From positions 1 to 6,041 of the forward strand of contig CAYJIJ010000099.1 in the NCBI GenBank assembly GCA_964370185.1: a stretch of DNA of 6,041 nucleotides, read 5' to 3'. The translations under genes were made by a program, and so were the position numbers. This DNA is from CAYJEQ01 sp964370185 (lineage in GTDB: Bacteria > Bacillota > Clostridia > Oscillospirales > Ruminococcaceae). Position 1 is the first letter of the stretch. Each line of letters opens with the position of its first letter. Of this stretch, positions 5,216 to 6,041 are shown piece after piece. The notes under the pieces were generated by a model, which saw nothing but the letters and a program-made list of their open reading frames with translations, did no database searches and was not told the DNA's origin.

Positions 5216-5815
5216 ATGTCACCAAAAAACTTTGATGGCACACACGAGAAAATTCTTCTTAGAATTTGGATATAAAAAGCTAATCTTAGAGAGCTTTGTA
5301 AAGATGCAGGTATTACCACTGGTGCATTTTATCGCCACTTTAAGGATAAAGAAGATTTGTTTTCTGCTCTTGTAAAGCCAGCACATGATAATTTTCTTAG
5401 AGTAAATTCAGATGGAAATAATCGAGGGTTTAACAGCCTTAAATCTGAAACCGAGCTCAATTCACTCGCAAGTATGAAAATTACAAGTAGGGGTTTAGTG
5501 GAGATTATTTTTAAGGATAAAGAAGATTTTATACTGCTTATAAACTGCTCTCGTGGCTCCTCCTATGAAAACTTTATCGAGAAAATTATAGAAATTGAAG
5601 AAAAAGAAACTATGCTTTTCTTGACTAAAATGCTTCAAAAAGGCTATAACTGCAAAAAATTAACTCAACAGCAACTTCATACAATTATGAGTGCCCAGTA
5701 TTATGCCCTTTTCGAAGTTGTAAGGCATGATATAGATAAGGCAGAAGCATTTGCACAAGTTGAAGTTTTAATTGAATTTTTCTGTGAGGGTTGGAAAAAG
5801 ATTTTTGGCATTTAA
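5216..5815 (+). pseudogene. TetR-family transcriptional regulator, broken in the DNA-binding domain
   Basis: The ATG at 5216 has a perfect ribosome site and opens MSPKNFDGTHEKIL, a typical TetR N-terminus. The sequence then jumps to a second frame reading FLEFGYK (5256-5276), and back to the first frame for ANLRELCKDAGITTGAFYRH, the recognition-helix region, and the whole ligand-binding domain to 5815. The simplest reading is a deletion of about 20 bases near 5256 (helix 1), plus one lost A in the A5 run 5274-5278 (TAT AAA AAA GCT would restore the frame). The original frame also meets TAA at 5273-5275. An intact protein of about 206 residues would be a dimeric repressor, probably of the divergent GNAT operon and of itself. 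The C-terminal domain (LLINCSRGSSYENFIEKIIE) is undamaged, so the decay looks recent. A product restarted downstream would lack helix 1 and could not bind DNA normally. Confidence 0.85.
5339..5529 (+). repeat. Exact 20-base direct repeat inside the TetR gene
   Basis: TTTAAGGATAAAGAAGATTT occurs at 5339-5358 and again at 5510-5529. The spacing of 171 bases keeps the same reading frame, so both copies encode FKDKEDL/F. The first copy is the conserved end of the TetR DNA-binding domain; the second is in the ligand domain. Confidence 0.7.
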
Positions 5816-5857
5816 ATAGGGATATTTAAACGCCCTATATTATTTGTCGGTTTTTTT
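5816..5857 (+). terminator. Possible terminator of the TetR gene
   Basis: ATAGGG (5816-5821) pairs with CCCTAT (5833-5838) directly after the stop codon, and a run of seven T follows at 5851-5857. The 12-base gap between stem and T run makes it a weak candidate. Confidence 0.35.
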
Positions 5858-5914
5858 ACATATGAGTTAGCTAAAGATAACCATTTAAATTTACTAATTT
5901 TGTTATTGTAAGAA

Positions 5915-5952
5915 AGATTTAGATATTTATGTTAAAAGTAATATCTAAATCT
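5915..5952. terminator. Perfect 13-bp AT-rich inverted repeat, possible bidirectional terminator
   Basis: AGATTTAGATATT (5915-5927) pairs with AATATCTAAATCT (5940-5952) around a 12-base loop. On the minus strand the stem is followed by TTCTT, a moderate T-rich tail, so it could end a gene entering from the right edge. Its right arm can instead pair, as GTAATAT (5938-5944), with ATATTAC (5957-5963). With the TetR gene ending at 5815 and a possible gene tail at 5982, nothing else is seen in 5858-5981. Confidence 0.45.
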
Positions 5953-5981
5953 GACTATATTACGGTTTATATTTGCTTAAT

Positions 5982-6041
5982 TTAAAACACTTTTTCTTCT
6001 AAGATTAAAAGCGTCGGATTTAATTTACTATTATCAATAGA
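5982..6041 (-). CDS. Possible C-terminal end of a minus-strand gene that starts beyond the window
   Basis: Of the three minus-strand frames entering from the right edge, only this one is open for more than seven codons. It gives SIDNSKLNPTLLILEEKVF and then TAA (5982-5984). The composition is protein-like, and a strong hairpin lies downstream, as expected after a gene. Nineteen residues are too few to assign a family, and a chance open frame cannot be excluded. Confidence 0.3.
   Translation of the reverse strand, partial: SIDNSKLNPTLLILEEKVF

Noticed and set aside
2390..5845. Similar bases after two genes: TAAACGCC-TATTATTT near 2390 and AAACGCCCTATATTATTT near 5828
   Set aside because: The match is short and AT-rich, and only the second copy has a hairpin; chance is a sufficient explanation.
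1..6041. CRISPR array, insertion sequence or phage element
   Set aside because: No regularly spaced repeats, transposase or integrase motifs, or target-site duplications were seen. The inverted repeats differ in sequence from one another.

Overview
The window is AT-rich and reads like a low-GC Bacillota chromosome, most likely a gut-type member of the Clostridia. The grounds are the short clostridial-style peptide deformylase tail, an EFR1-type ferredoxin, strong GGAGG ribosome sites and A/T-rich codon choice. No mobile element, CRISPR array, tRNA or rRNA is visible.

Layout. Positions 1-140 (+) are the 3' end of a peptide deformylase gene. Positions 248-1660 (-) encode a stand-alone protein of about 11 kinesin-light-chain-type TPR repeats. 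Its promoter (1758-1786) is overlapped by a perfect 14-bp inverted repeat. Back to back with it lies a broken EFR1-family ferredoxin gene (about 1803-2392, +), which has lost its 5' part and carries a one-base frameshift in an A run. Positions 2393-2850 hold no intact gene, but on the minus strand there is a small ORF and a decayed Cys-rich reading frame.

From 4986 down to 2851 (-) runs a tight four-gene operon: GNAT acetyltransferase fused to a SnoaL/NTF2-like domain, DUF1905 protein, GyrI-like ligand-binding protein, DUF1801 protein. The gaps are 8, 12 and 13 bases. Divergent from it is a TetR-family regulator gene (5216-5815, +), broken inside the DNA-binding domain by a deletion, a frameshift and an in-frame stop. 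The intergenic region still carries palindromes that look like its operators. The end of the window holds an AT-rich hairpin and possibly the last 19 codons of a minus-strand gene.

How the genes fit together. The operon resembles a small stress or xenobiotic-response cassette: an acetyltransferase, a GyrI-like fold known to bind or hydrolyse small toxic molecules, and two small accessory domains. It was probably once controlled by the divergent TetR repressor, which now appears dead. The TPR gene and the operon share two short upstream sequence elements in the same order and orientation, which hints at a common control or a duplicated upstream region. The theme of the window is gene decay around a conserved operon (two clear pseudogenes plus a degenerate stretch), not an obvious new defence or mobile system.
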